DNA from: Bacteroidota bacterium
GTDB taxonomy: Bacteria > Bacteroidota > Bacteroidia > Bacteroidales > JAAAOM01
NCBI GenBank assembly: GCA_009908855.1
Contig: JAAAOM010000006.1
Location: forward strand, 1-39,557
DNA: 39,557 nucleotides
Direction of reading: 5' to 3'
A program made the position numbers and the translations under genes. The notes beneath the pieces were generated by a model, which worked only from the letters and a program-made list of their open reading frames with translations, made no database searches and was not told the DNA's origin. Of the stretch, positions 1-8,585 are shown one piece after another (the stretch's first letter is position 1; each line of letters starts with the position of its first letter).

Positions 1-12
1 TCGAAGTCTCTT

Positions 13-43
13 ATTCCCCTCTGGAGAGGGGCTAGGGGTGTGT
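13..43 (+). repeat. Left arm of 31-bp inverted repeat
   Basis: The arm is the exact reverse complement of 429-459. It contains its own hairpin, CCCCTCT-GG-AGAGGGG, and is far more GC-rich than its surroundings. The minus-strand stop codon (TAG, 34-32) of the enclosed DUF559 gene lies within it. Confidence 0.9.
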
Positions 44-432
44 TTCTTCAAATTTATCTATATATCCTACTATGGTCAATAAAACATTATCTATATCATC
101 AAGTACTTCAGTGTCATCAAATCGTAATATTTTAATGTCTAATTCTAATAATTTGCTTTCCTTTTTTCTGTCTTTTTCATATATCGTTTCGATTGAGTGT
201 GAATAGCCATCTAATTCTATACCCAACATAAGTTCATGGCAAAAAAGTCTAAAATATAATTGTCAACTGGTTTTTGTTTGTGAAAATCATATCCCCGCAT
301 TTGTTTACCTTTTAAAAACTGCCACAGAAAAATCTCTGACCGGGTAGAATTATTACGCGAATTTCCGGCCAGCTGTTTTAGTTTCGGATTATAGGGGATT
401 ATTTTTCGTTTTTTTTGCATGCTCTTTGACAC
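32..432 (-). pseudogene. DUF559 endonuclease-like protein, frameshifted
   Basis: Two adjoining minus-strand frames make one DUF559 (very-short-patch-repair endonuclease-like) protein. The upstream part (432 or 420 to about 240) reads through NSTRSEIFLWQFLKGKQMRG and the VDNYILDFF strand. The downstream part (about 239 to 32) continues LGIELDGYSH and LRFDDTEVL. Adding one T to the T6 run at 241-246 would join them as DFFCHELMLGIELDG, the expected catalytic core, giving about 133 residues from the GTG or 129 from the ATG, a normal family length. The break may be a real inactivation, a homopolymer slippage state, or a sequencing error. The gene lies inside the 13-459 inverted-repeat unit. Confidence 0.75.
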
Positions 433-459
433 ACCCCTAGCCCCTCTCCAGAGGGGAAT
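429..459 (-). repeat. Right arm of 31-bp inverted repeat
   Basis: The arm is the exact reverse complement of 13-43, and the match breaks immediately on both sides. It holds the same 7-bp-stem mini-hairpin. The possible GTG start of the enclosed gene (432-430) lies within it. Confidence 0.9.
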
Positions 460-699
460 TGGTGATGCTAATTTAAGTTTTTAGAGAGATATAAATGGTT
501 TTGATCTAATCATACTTTCCTGACTAAATTTAACCCAAATTTTAAATCTGGTAAGTCCAATAAAATAGAAAATCCTTAAAATAGTTACCACATTCAAATT
601 ATCGGGTGTTGCAAAGCTGAAAACAGGGGTGACCACCTTACAAGGCATTTTCATAAATTGCTTTTTTCAATTATGAACGATTACGAGTATTCATTTTTT

Positions 700-1716
700 T
701 CATTTCGCATCAAAAAACAATGCACAACACTGGTTCATGCCTATGTATTCAATATTATCACTATATTGACCGGCCATTTGAATAAAATCCAATAGTTTTT
801 GCTTGTAATACCCTTCCCCTTCCTGGTGGCAACCGTAATGCAAATACTGTATTTTACCGGTATAGCGTGCTTTATCAATAAGTTTTTCCAGTACCGGTAT
901 GGCGGTTTTATCGGGTGAAACAAAATCAGTCATCCCGCAATTCTCAGGGATTTCCTTTATGGGGCCCAGGTAAAAAGGTTGTGAATCGCTCCACACGGGT
1001 TCTCCACCATAGCTATCCACGAAAATGTTATTCTTTAAAAACTCCTCTTCCTGCCTCACACCGCCCCATAATTTCAGCAAAAAATGTGTAAACAATCCGT
1101 TGTGATCGCCATAATCATCGTACAAATTTCCGGAATGACCTTTGTCAAAGGTCTTGGAATATATAGACGGACTGGTAGCCGATGCGTCAAAAGCAAAATG
1201 AAGATCATGCAGGATGTTGATCGTATCATCGTTGAGGATGTTACCGCCGGCACGGAACCCATTAACCGGATGTTTCGGAAAACACTGCTGTAATAGCTGT
1301 TGGCTGTATAGGATAATGGCTTTTTGCTCATCAGGATTAAAAGTTGTTAACGGAACACCCCGGCCTGATACATGAGGCAACAGGTATTTCAACACCGGAT
1401 ATTTTCGGGCCAGGGATAGCCATGGTTTTGGTATAGGTCGGTAATAATTTTGTTCCGTACGAAAATGTACACCGGCTTCCTCCACGAGTGCGCGGTAGCA
1501 ATGGATGTGCAGGTGTATTTCGTCGTTAGAAAAGATAGCTGGCTGCATTTTTTTTGCAGTCGTATTTACATGCTTCCCGGTAAAATAGGCCGGGCATATA
1601 AAATGACTGACGGGGATATCTTCACCAATTTTTTTACGCAGGGCAATAAATTCCTTCAGGTTATGGAAATGCTCCCCTTCCCAATCGACTGTTAAGCTGA
1701 TGTATACCTTTGACAT
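700..1716 (-). CDS. Polysaccharide deacetylase-like protein (WalW-like)
   Basis: The 338-residue protein begins with a beta-strand followed by DWEGEHF (residues 11-17), resembling the first metal/catalytic Asp motif of NodB-type deacetylases. An HLHIH cluster at about 68-72 and a late HYGCHQEGEG motif at about 293 could complete the metal site. No signal peptide is seen, so it is probably cytoplasmic, as expected if it acts on sugar or nucleotide-sugar precursors. I recall similar WalW-type proteins in polysaccharide loci, but none of those genes is adjacent here. It is divergent from the SNF2 gene across a 118-bp gap. The fold is fairly likely; the substrate is unknown. Confidence 0.55.
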   Translation of the reverse strand: MSKVYISLTVDWEGEHFHNLKEFIALRKKIGEDIPVSHFICPAYFTGKHVNTTAKKMQPAIFSNDEIHLHIHCYRALVEEAGVHFRTEQNYYRPIPKPWLSLARKYPVLKYLLPHVSGRGVPLTTFNPDEQKAIILYSQQLLQQCFPKHPVNGFRAGGNILNDDTINILHDLHFAFDASATSPSIYSKTFDKGHSGNLYDDYGDHNGLFTHFLLKLWGGVRQEEEFLKNNIFVDSYGGEPVWSDSQPFYLGPIKEIPENCGMTDFVSPDKTAIPVLEKLIDKARYTGKIQYLHYGCHQEGEGYYKQKLLDFIQMAGQYSDNIEYIGMNQCCALFFDAK

Positions 1717-1834
1717 GGGAATGAAAATACAAAAAAAACGGGTTGTTAATTAATTCTGTATAAGTATTTGGCGGTTTATTACACTTTTCAATGAGCGCCT
1801 GGCTATTTTTACGGCTTATTGAAGAAATGCACCC

Positions 1835-4800
1835 ATGAAAAATGATACTAATCATTTAAGAAGTTCAGCCTATCAGGCATTATTTAATTATCATCCTAAT
1901 TTGTTGAAGAGAGGGAATCGTTTATTAAGCAAAGGTTTCGTAACCAACCTTCAGCTAGCTGGTTATGAGGGGGACCCAGGCAGTCCGGATGTTGTTTATG
2001 AGGTCGAAAGTGAATCTGAGCCTGATTATTGTTATCATGTAAGTATTAACTATGACACTGATATTTATCGTTTGATTGTATATTGTCCGTGTTTTTATTT
2101 TGAAAAACATGAAGAATGCAAGCATGCAGCGGCTGCTTTACTTGACATTGCTCATAATAAAGGGCAGCAATCACGAAACATATCATCCGGCAAGGCGATG
2201 TTTATCCCTGATTTGTCTGTTCAGTCCCTGCAAAGCGCATTCGGAAAGGAAGTAATACAAAAAGCCAGACAGGTTGTCCCGCTGCTAAACGCTGCTATTC
2301 CAGCTCCTGAAAATGGGGAAGTAAAAACCGATATTCATGTAGATAATGTAGCATTCACAATTGGTTTATCCCAAACCAAATCCTCTGCACAAATGGAGGC
2401 ATCATGCAGCTGCGGGAAACAGAACTGTGAACATATCGCGGCTGTTCTGTTATCGGTTGGCCAAAAATACGGTAAGCTGGCCTTTCCCGAGTCCCATAAT
2501 TGGGAGAAGGAAAAGAAAGAAATACGGGATCAATATGGGTTGGATGAAAATACCAGTGCCATTGAATTCACTTTTGAGCAAGGACGTCTAAGTCATAATA
2601 CACTCATGCCCGGGCTTCTTCCGGTAAATGAAATACCTGATCTCAGGAAGAGCATCGAAAAAATAACGCCGGATGAAAAGGTGTTGGAAGCGCTTGATAA
2701 TAGAACCATTGTTTATTTTATTTGCCAGCTGGGAGGATATTATAACCAGGATGTACAGTACGCAGTAAAAACAGGAACGGGCAAGATCGGGAAAAGAGGA
2801 TCGGTGCTTAAAAACAGCATTGAAATTATCGATTCACCCCTTGCCGACCGGGAATGGCTGTCCTTATCGGATGAGACAGACCAGTCTTTGGCAAAAGGCC
2901 TGGATCAGTTTCTTCAGATACACCTGCTGAATGAGCAACCTAAAAAGGGCCAACGTAAATACAATCATTTTAAGGAATTATTACCTAAACTAAAAGGCAA
3001 GCAGCTGTATTGGGGTAATTCCTATAGATCGTATCATACGCATTTAGATAATATGAACCCATTGGCTATCGGCGAAGGTGAAATATCAACACGTATTCAT
3101 TGCCACGCAGACCAGGAAATTGTTACCATTCAAACAGAAATGTTCCTTGATGGGCAGGAAATAAAGCCGGATGAACAACACCCACTCAATGATTTGTTAT
3201 TTCATTACAAACATAAATTCTACCCCTGGCGGTCGGTGTATGATTATCTGGCCTGGCTTATAATTACTAAAAACGGGCCCGTGGTTATTGCCCGTAATCA
3301 ATGGGATTCATTCTACCAAAATAACCTGGCTGTTTTAAGCCGCTATGTAACGATCCAAACAAACAAAACTCTTATGGAAACAGAAACGCTGACAGAGGTT
3401 ATACCAAGCTTTAAAATTGTTTTGGGGGAGACATCGGGATTTTTACTGATCTACCCGGTTGCGATATACCAGAACACGGAAGTAAATGCCCTGGAAGATG
3501 GGTTACAGGTATTTGATAAGAATCGCGTGATAACAAGAAATAAACAGGCAGAGGACGAATTTCTAGCATTGATTACCGGTACACACCCCGGTTTTAGTCC
3601 GGATACATTTCAGGATTTTTTTCACCTGTCGGTAAATAAAGTCATGGAAAACCTGTGGTTTCTTGATTTTTATGAAGTATGCCAGCAAAACAATATTGAG
3701 ATGTATGGCATCGACAAGCTAAAGAAAATACAGTACTCACCGGTAAAACCCACGATAAATTACGGTGTAAGTTCCGGTACCGATTGGTTTGATGTGAACC
3801 TTTCCGTGGCTTTCGACCAAGAGACCGTTCCCCTTAAACAATTGCGCAAAACCGTGGTGAACAACCAAAACCTGGTGAAGCTAAGCAACGGTAAATACGG
3901 GATTATTCCTGAAGAATGGCTGAACCGGTTTAAAGCCATGCTGCGGTACGGAAAAATAAATGAGGAAGGGGTGCAACTGCGGAAGTCTCAGTTTATGATT
4001 ATCGAGAACCTCTTTGATGAGTTGAAAGACCCTGACGTAGTTAAAGAGATCATGGAGAAAAAGCAGTTGTTGAACAATTTCGATGGTATTGCGGAGTTGC
4101 CTGTACCCAAAGATATTAAGGCCGAATTACGGCATTACCAGGAAGCGGGCTTAAACTGGCTGGCTTTTTTGGCCGACACGGGCCTGGGTGGCTGCCTGGC
4201 CGATGACATGGGACTGGGAAAAACACTTCAGATGATCAGTCTTTTGGTCCATTTGAAAAATCATGATAAACGTAAAAATATTACCAACCTGGTGGTGTGT
4301 CCTACTTCGCTGGTATTTAACTGGCAAAACGAACTGGAAAAATTTGCCCCCAAATTGAGCTATGCCATTCATTGGGGATCGAGCCGTTCCGATCATAAGG
4401 AATGGAAGAAGAATGATGTGGTTATAACCACCTATGGCACGCTGGTGAACGACATTGAGAAATTCCGTACACTTACCTTCGATACCCTGGTGCTGGATGA
4501 ATCGCAGGCCATTAAAAATCCCGATTCCTTACGATACAAAGCCGTATGTTTGCTGAAAGCACAACGGCGGTTTGTAATGACCGGCACACCCATCGAAAAC
4601 AATACGGTTGAACTGTATGCCCAGATGAATTTTCTGAATCCGGGATTGTTGGGGAATTTGTCTTTTTTCCGTAAAGAATTTGCAGGGGCGGTTGAGCAAA
4701 CCAAAGACAAGGAAAAGCTGGAGGAGTTGCGGACACTCATCAAACCTTTTATCCTGCGGCGCACCAAAGAACAGGTGATGACCGAGTTACCCGACAAAAC

Positions 4801-5512
4801 CGAAGTTGTTCATTACTGCGAAATGGGAGATGAACAACGGAAGGTTTATGATGCATTCAGGAGTGATTTCAGAAACAGGTTATTGGGTAAAATAGAGGAG
4901 GAAGGACTGAATAAATCACGTTTTACCATCCTGGAAGGACTTACCAAAATGCGGCAGATATGCGATTCGCCGGCATTGCTTAGCACACAGGAAGGTTACG
5001 GAAACGCGTCAGTTAAAGCTGATGAGCTGACGCGGCTTATAACCACTAAAATCGCCAATCATAAAGCACTGGTATTTTCACAGTTTTTGGGCATGCTGGA
5101 TATTATTGAGCAACGACTCAGTGAGCAAGGTATTAAGTACAGCATCCTTACCGGTAAAACCACCAATCGGAAAAAGGCGGTGGAAGCATTTGAAAATGAT
5201 CCCGAATGCCGTGTGTTTCTGATCAGCCTGAAAGCGGGCGGACAGGGCCTGAATTTAGTCAGCGCTGATTATGTATTTCTGGTAGACCCCTGGTGGAATC
5301 CTGCCGTTGAAAATCAGGCCATTGACAGGGCGCATCGCATGGGACAAACCAAAAAAGTGTTTGCCTATCGCATGGTATGCAAAGATACGGTGGAAGAAAA
5401 AATTGTTGAGCTGCAGCAGCGCAAAAAACAGTTGGCTGAAGATATAATTACATCCGAACAGGGGTTTGTTAAAAAGTTGAGCAAATCGGATATTGAAGGA
5501 TTATTCAGATAA
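1835..5512 (+). CDS. SNF2-family helicase with two SWIM-type zinc motifs
   Basis: The 1225-residue protein is a superfamily 2 ATPase of the bacterial SNF2/RapA-related type, expected to translocate on DNA and remodel protein-DNA complexes. The N-terminal half has a SWIM motif (CPC...C.H near residue 84) and a second CxCx4CxH motif (CSCGKQNCEH, near residue 190). The ATPase is C-terminal: Walker A MGLGKTLQ near 791, motif II LDESQ near 887 (DESQ instead of DEAH), motif III MTGTPIENN near 913, and motif VI QAIDRAHRMGQ near 1160. The middle (about 250-690) is an unassigned extension. It appears monocistronic; the next gene is convergent and 60 bp away. Exact cellular role unknown. Confidence 0.93.
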   Translation: MKNDTNHLRSSAYQALFNYHPNLLKRGNRLLSKGFVTNLQLAGYEGDPGSPDVVYEVESESEPDYCYHVSINYDTDIYRLIVYCPCFYFEKHEECKHAAAALLDIAHNKGQQSRNISSGKAMFIPDLSVQSLQSAFGKEVIQKARQVVPLLNAAIPAPENGEVKTDIHVDNVAFTIGLSQTKSSAQMEASCSCGKQNCEHIAAVLLSVGQKYGKLAFPESHNWEKEKKEIRDQYGLDENTSAIEFTFEQGRLSHNTLMPGLLPVNEIPDLRKSIEKITPDEKVLEALDNRTIVYFICQLGGYYNQDVQYAVKTGTGKIGKRGSVLKNSIEIIDSPLADREWLSLSDETDQSLAKGLDQFLQIHLLNEQPKKGQRKYNHFKELLPKLKGKQLYWGNSYRSYHTHLDNMNPLAIGEGEISTRIHCHADQEIVTIQTEMFLDGQEIKPDEQHPLNDLLFHYKHKFYPWRSVYDYLAWLIITKNGPVVIARNQWDSFYQNNLAVLSRYVTIQTNKTLMETETLTEVIPSFKIVLGETSGFLLIYPVAIYQNTEVNALEDGLQVFDKNRVITRNKQAEDEFLALITGTHPGFSPDTFQDFFHLSVNKVMENLWFLDFYEVCQQNNIEMYGIDKLKKIQYSPVKPTINYGVSSGTDWFDVNLSVAFDQETVPLKQLRKTVVNNQNLVKLSNGKYGIIPEEWLNRFKAMLRYGKINEEGVQLRKSQFMIIENLFDELKDPDVVKEIMEKKQLLNNFDGIAELPVPKDIKAELRHYQEAGLNWLAFLADTGLGGCLADDMGLGKTLQMISLLVHLKNHDKRKNITNLVVCPTSLVFNWQNELEKFAPKLSYAIHWGSSRSDHKEWKKNDVVITTYGTLVNDIEKFRTLTFDTLVLDESQAIKNPDSLRYKAVCLLKAQRRFVMTGTPIENNTVELYAQMNFLNPGLLGNLSFFRKEFAGAVEQTKDKEKLEELRTLIKPFILRRTKEQVMTELPDKTEVVHYCEMGDEQRKVYDAFRSDFRNRLLGKIEEEGLNKSRFTILEGLTKMRQICDSPALLSTQEGYGNASVKADELTRLITTKIANHKALVFSQFLGMLDIIEQRLSEQGIKYSILTGKTTNRKKAVEAFENDPECRVFLISLKAGGQGLNLVSADYVFLVDPWWNPAVENQAIDRAHRMGQTKKVFAYRMVCKDTVEEKIVELQQRKKQLAEDIITSEQGFVKKLSKSDIEGLFR

Positions 5513-5572
5513 ATGAGCCTGTAAAGTACTGGCCATATTACCGGATTTAACGGGAGACTATGAAATAAAATT

Positions 5573-6598
5573 TTACCCCATATCCTGTAAAAAACTTTCA
5601 ATGGCATTATCCACCATTTCAAGCCCGGATACGCGGGTAATATTAATACCGGCTTTTGCCAAGGTTTCTTTTAGCAGTCCGTGCAACAGCGGATCACGTA
5701 CCTCAAGGTCTGCCGGTCGGTAACCGGCATTGGTCATCATCTCCATAAAAGCTGCCGGCACATTGCTATGCATGGCATCTATATCCGGTTTGGGTTGCAA
5801 TAATTGGAAACCTTCGATGGTACCTGTCTTCTTACAGGCGGCAATAAGTAAAAATGGGAAAAAGGGGCCTTCCTGCTCATCGTTAACGGGTGTTGGAAGC
5901 ATCGCAATATCGGTTTGCAATACAATTGATTTTTTTGGTAATTGCATCAATTGTTCCACTTGTTCCGGTGTGAAAGAAAAATCATATTGAACAGGTGTTT
6001 CATCTATACGCCTGTATTCATCTTTCCAGGTTAATGAATCTCCTTCTGATACCCGCTTTCTGATAAGGTATTCATCTTCGGCATTATTCTCCGGAAACAG
6101 AAAATCAATATCGTTTTTTGCCCGCCGGCATACATCCAGGGCTTGTTCCAGCACGTGCACAAAATCGCAGGCCTTATCTTCGGCAGGCAGCGTGGGCACC
6201 CTGCCCGGGATAACTTGCTTAACATCGGGCCAGATATCTTTTTCAGCAATAATTGGTGCATGTTCTTTAATGAGCGCCAGGTGATCAGGATCGATGAATT
6301 CCTTTTGGTCATAAGTAACAATAAGGTGTGGAATGCTTAGTACCATTTTAGGGTCGGCGTTTTCAGGCTGGCTTTGCAATTCCCAGAATTGTCCGAGCGC
6401 CCTGTTTCCTTCGTAAGCGCTCATACCATACATGATACCTGCCGATCCCATGATACTTATAAAATAGCATTTCCCTGAATCGGGCATTTGCACGCCGAAA
6501 ATATCCCGTTCCTCCATAGCGTTCCAGGGCGACAAATTATAAAGTTCAGCTGTCAGTGTGTATATTTTTTGCCAGGTGTTTTGCGCAGGTGTTGTCAT
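5573..6598 (-). CDS. DUF7309/DUF6930-like protein
   Basis: I place the start at the ATG at 6598 (341 residues). A longer frame reaches 6709, but the extra N-terminus looks like untranslated AT-rich sequence. Near the N-terminus, SPWNAMEERDIFGVQMP and IMGSAGIMYGMSAYEG match the DUF7309 pattern (PW-x-M, DIFGVQ, then a GxxG segment). The C-terminal half resembles DUF6930 (PEQVEQLMQL, then RPADLEVRDPLL near residue 295). These are soluble cytoplasmic proteins of unknown function. No membrane segment or catalytic signature was recognised. It is convergent with the SNF2 gene, with no shared operon. Confidence 0.6.
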   Translation of the reverse strand: MTTPAQNTWQKIYTLTAELYNLSPWNAMEERDIFGVQMPDSGKCYFISIMGSAGIMYGMSAYEGNRALGQFWELQSQPENADPKMVLSIPHLIVTYDQKEFIDPDHLALIKEHAPIIAEKDIWPDVKQVIPGRVPTLPAEDKACDFVHVLEQALDVCRRAKNDIDFLFPENNAEDEYLIRKRVSEGDSLTWKDEYRRIDETPVQYDFSFTPEQVEQLMQLPKKSIVLQTDIAMLPTPVNDEQEGPFFPFLLIAACKKTGTIEGFQLLQPKPDIDAMHSNVPAAFMEMMTNAGYRPADLEVRDPLLHGLLKETLAKAGINITRVSGLEMVDNAIESFLQDMG

Positions 6599-7044
6599 AA
6601 TATTTGTTGTGTTTACGGCCAAATATACATGAAATAATCTGTAATGGGAACAGGTAATGAGGGTGACACAAATATCAATTTTAATAATAACTTCACACTT
6701 TCTTAACAAAACAAGTGCAAATATTTCAAAATGAGCAGTTAAATTCAGGTAATGAATTATTTGTATGAGATATGATTGCTATAAATTTCACGTAATAAGT
6801 AATTTACATTAAAATGTTTCAATCATCGAAAAACATGCATCTCAATGAATGTGTTGAATGAGATGCATAAAGTTTTGCAAACCGGAAAAAATGCTTTAAA
6901 TTTAAATTAACCTAACATTATATATCATGAAATTGCCTTATTGCTTCATCTGCAAAAACATCCGTTTATCCACCTGTTTCAGGGAACTCATCCTATTTGC
7001 ACAGTACCGGTTAACTTCATTAAATATTTGATAATATTGGAATT
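6599..7044. other. 446-bp AT-rich gene-free region
   Basis: This gap lies between a minus-strand gene start and the plus-strand sugar transferase, so it should hold promoters for both. The one clear structure is a 10-bp inverted repeat (6835-6844 and 6859-6868). A 34-codon ORF at 6927-7031 has no recognisable features and is probably untranslated. No RNA gene was recognised. Confidence 0.6.
6835..6868. repeat. 10-bp inverted repeat, possible operator
   Basis: ATGCATCTCA at 6835-6844 is repeated as TGAGATGCAT at 6859-6868, with a 14-base spacer. No T-run follows, so it is not a typical terminator. It lies about 180 bp before the sugar transferase start and could be a regulator site or a leader hairpin. 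Confidence 0.4.
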
Positions 7045-8583
7045 ATGGCTGTTGTAAAAAATCCGACACTGAATTTTTTGATTGACATTTTACTGGTATT
7101 GGCCGCCTTTGGATTGTGTATTCATTTAAAAAATGATTCGTACAACCATCTTATATCAACTTATTTAAATGCATTGCTGCTATTTCTATTGATATGGGTG
7201 GTGTTATCCTTTCTTTTTCAGAAGTACGAATTATGCCAGGTACGGTCGTTGCCAAACATTATCAAGCCCGTTTTAAAAAGCAATTTAATCGCACTGGGAT
7301 TGGTGGCCAGCCTGATGTACATATTGCGTATTTCGCATTATTCGCGACTCATTGTACTCGGCACCATTATGTTCGCTACATTTTTCGAGTTGTTTTTTAT
7401 GTTCATCAATTATTGGTTAAAAAGCCCGGCGTTGGTGGCTGCTGAAATCAATCCATCGTACCAGCCGCATTACATGAATGGTCAAACAACCGAAACGGAA
7501 ACCGGTCTATCCGATACTAAACAGCGAGATTCCGAATTACTCAAAAAGCGTGAAGAAGTACTGTTTGTAGAGATCAATAAAGAAGTTTATAACTTTATAT
7601 TTCAGTATGCCAACATTGCATCGGAAAATACGCTGTTTTTGAATACAACATCGCGGTTTAATATCAGCAGTCAGATTAACAGAAGAATTGAATCCATCGT
7701 CAACCTTAAACGCATTAATGATATACGCTACCTGAATAAGTTTTTTGAAGCGGCCAACCATAAATTAACGTATGGTGGCGTGTTGGTCGATGCCGTAGAA
7801 ACGAAAAATCTGCGAAAAGCCCGGATACTGCGAAAATTTCCACCCCCTTTGAATTACGGCTATTATTTTTTAGATTTTGTGTTGAAACGTATTTTTCCAA
7901 AATTTGCCGTTACCAAAAAAATATATTTTACACTTACCCGTGGCCATAACCGGGTACTTACCAAAGCCGAGACTTTTGGACGGTTATACAGCTGTGGTTT
8001 TGAAATTGTCGCTGAAAAAGAGATCGATAAGTTACTGTATTTCGTGGCGCGCAAGGTTAAAGAGCCACAATATCCAAAAAATCCTACTTATGGCCCGATG
8101 ATTAAATTACCACGCATTGGCAAGAACGGACGATTAATTAAAGTGTATAAGTTACGTACCATGCACCCGTTTGCCGAATACCTGCAGGAATATGTCTACC
8201 ATCGCGGCGGCTTGAAGGCAGGGGGCAAGTTTAACGGCGATTTCAGGGTTTCCACCCTGGGGCGTTTTTTAAGATGTATGTGGATCGATGAACTGCCTAT
8301 GTTTATTAATTTTTTCAAAGGTGAAATGAAAATTGTTGGTGTACGGCCACTGAGTGAACATTATTTTGGGTTGTATTCCAAAGAATTGCAGGAAAAAAGA
8401 ATCAATCATAAACCCGGGCTTATCCCTCCTTTTTATGCCGATCGTCCTGTATCGCTTGAAGAGATTCAGGAATCGGAAATGCGATATTTGAATGCCTACG
8501 AAAAGCATCCTTTAAGAACGGATATAAAATACTTTTTTGTTTCGGTATTTAACATTATCTTTCACAGGTTCCGAAGTTCCTGA
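7045..8583 (+). CDS. Polyprenyl-phosphate sugar-1-phosphate transferase (WbaP/PglC type)
   Basis: The 512-residue membrane enzyme probably transfers a sugar-phosphate from a nucleotide sugar to undecaprenyl phosphate, the first step of an exopolysaccharide or O-unit. About four TM segments lie in residues 11-124. A long soluble linker follows. The C-terminal bacterial sugar transferase domain has KVYKLRTM near 365, the catalytic Asp-Glu in WIDELPMF near 415, and MKIVGVRPLS near 430. The start ATG is preceded by the AT-rich gap. The next gene starts 2 nt after the stop (TGAGAATG), indicating translational coupling. No flippase, polymerase or other glycosyltransferase gene is nearby, so it may serve a locus elsewhere. 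Confidence 0.85.
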   Translation: MAVVKNPTLNFLIDILLVLAAFGLCIHLKNDSYNHLISTYLNALLLFLLIWVVLSFLFQKYELCQVRSLPNIIKPVLKSNLIALGLVASLMYILRISHYSRLIVLGTIMFATFFELFFMFINYWLKSPALVAAEINPSYQPHYMNGQTTETETGLSDTKQRDSELLKKREEVLFVEINKEVYNFIFQYANIASENTLFLNTTSRFNISSQINRRIESIVNLKRINDIRYLNKFFEAANHKLTYGGVLVDAVETKNLRKARILRKFPPPLNYGYYFLDFVLKRIFPKFAVTKKIYFTLTRGHNRVLTKAETFGRLYSCGFEIVAEKEIDKLLYFVARKVKEPQYPKNPTYGPMIKLPRIGKNGRLIKVYKLRTMHPFAEYLQEYVYHRGGLKAGGKFNGDFRVSTLGRFLRCMWIDELPMFINFFKGEMKIVGVRPLSEHYFGLYSKELQEKRINHKPGLIPPFYADRPVSLEEIQESEMRYLNAYEKHPLRTDIKYFFVSVFNIIFHRFRSS

Positions 8584-8585
8584 GA

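Larger units (their letters stand above)
13..459. mobile_element. Inverted-repeat-bounded DUF559 cassette (MITE-like)
   Basis: A 447-bp unit is delimited by a perfect 31-bp inverted repeat (13-43 and 429-459). It contains only a DUF559-type endonuclease-like gene on the minus strand, now frameshifted. The reading frame begins inside or just beside the right arm (GTG at 432, ATG at 420) and stops inside the left arm (TAG at 34-32), so repeat and gene form one unit. No transposase and no obvious target-site duplication are visible; only 12 bases lie left of the unit, so that side is hard to judge. From general knowledge, DUF559 genes in Bacteroidota are often found with short GC-rich dispersed repeats. 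That this is a mobile or dispersed unit is my inference. Confidence 0.6.

Noticed and set aside
6927-7031. 34-codon ORF in the leader of the sugar transferase
   Set aside because: No signal, family or clear ribosome site; it may be chance in the AT-rich gap.
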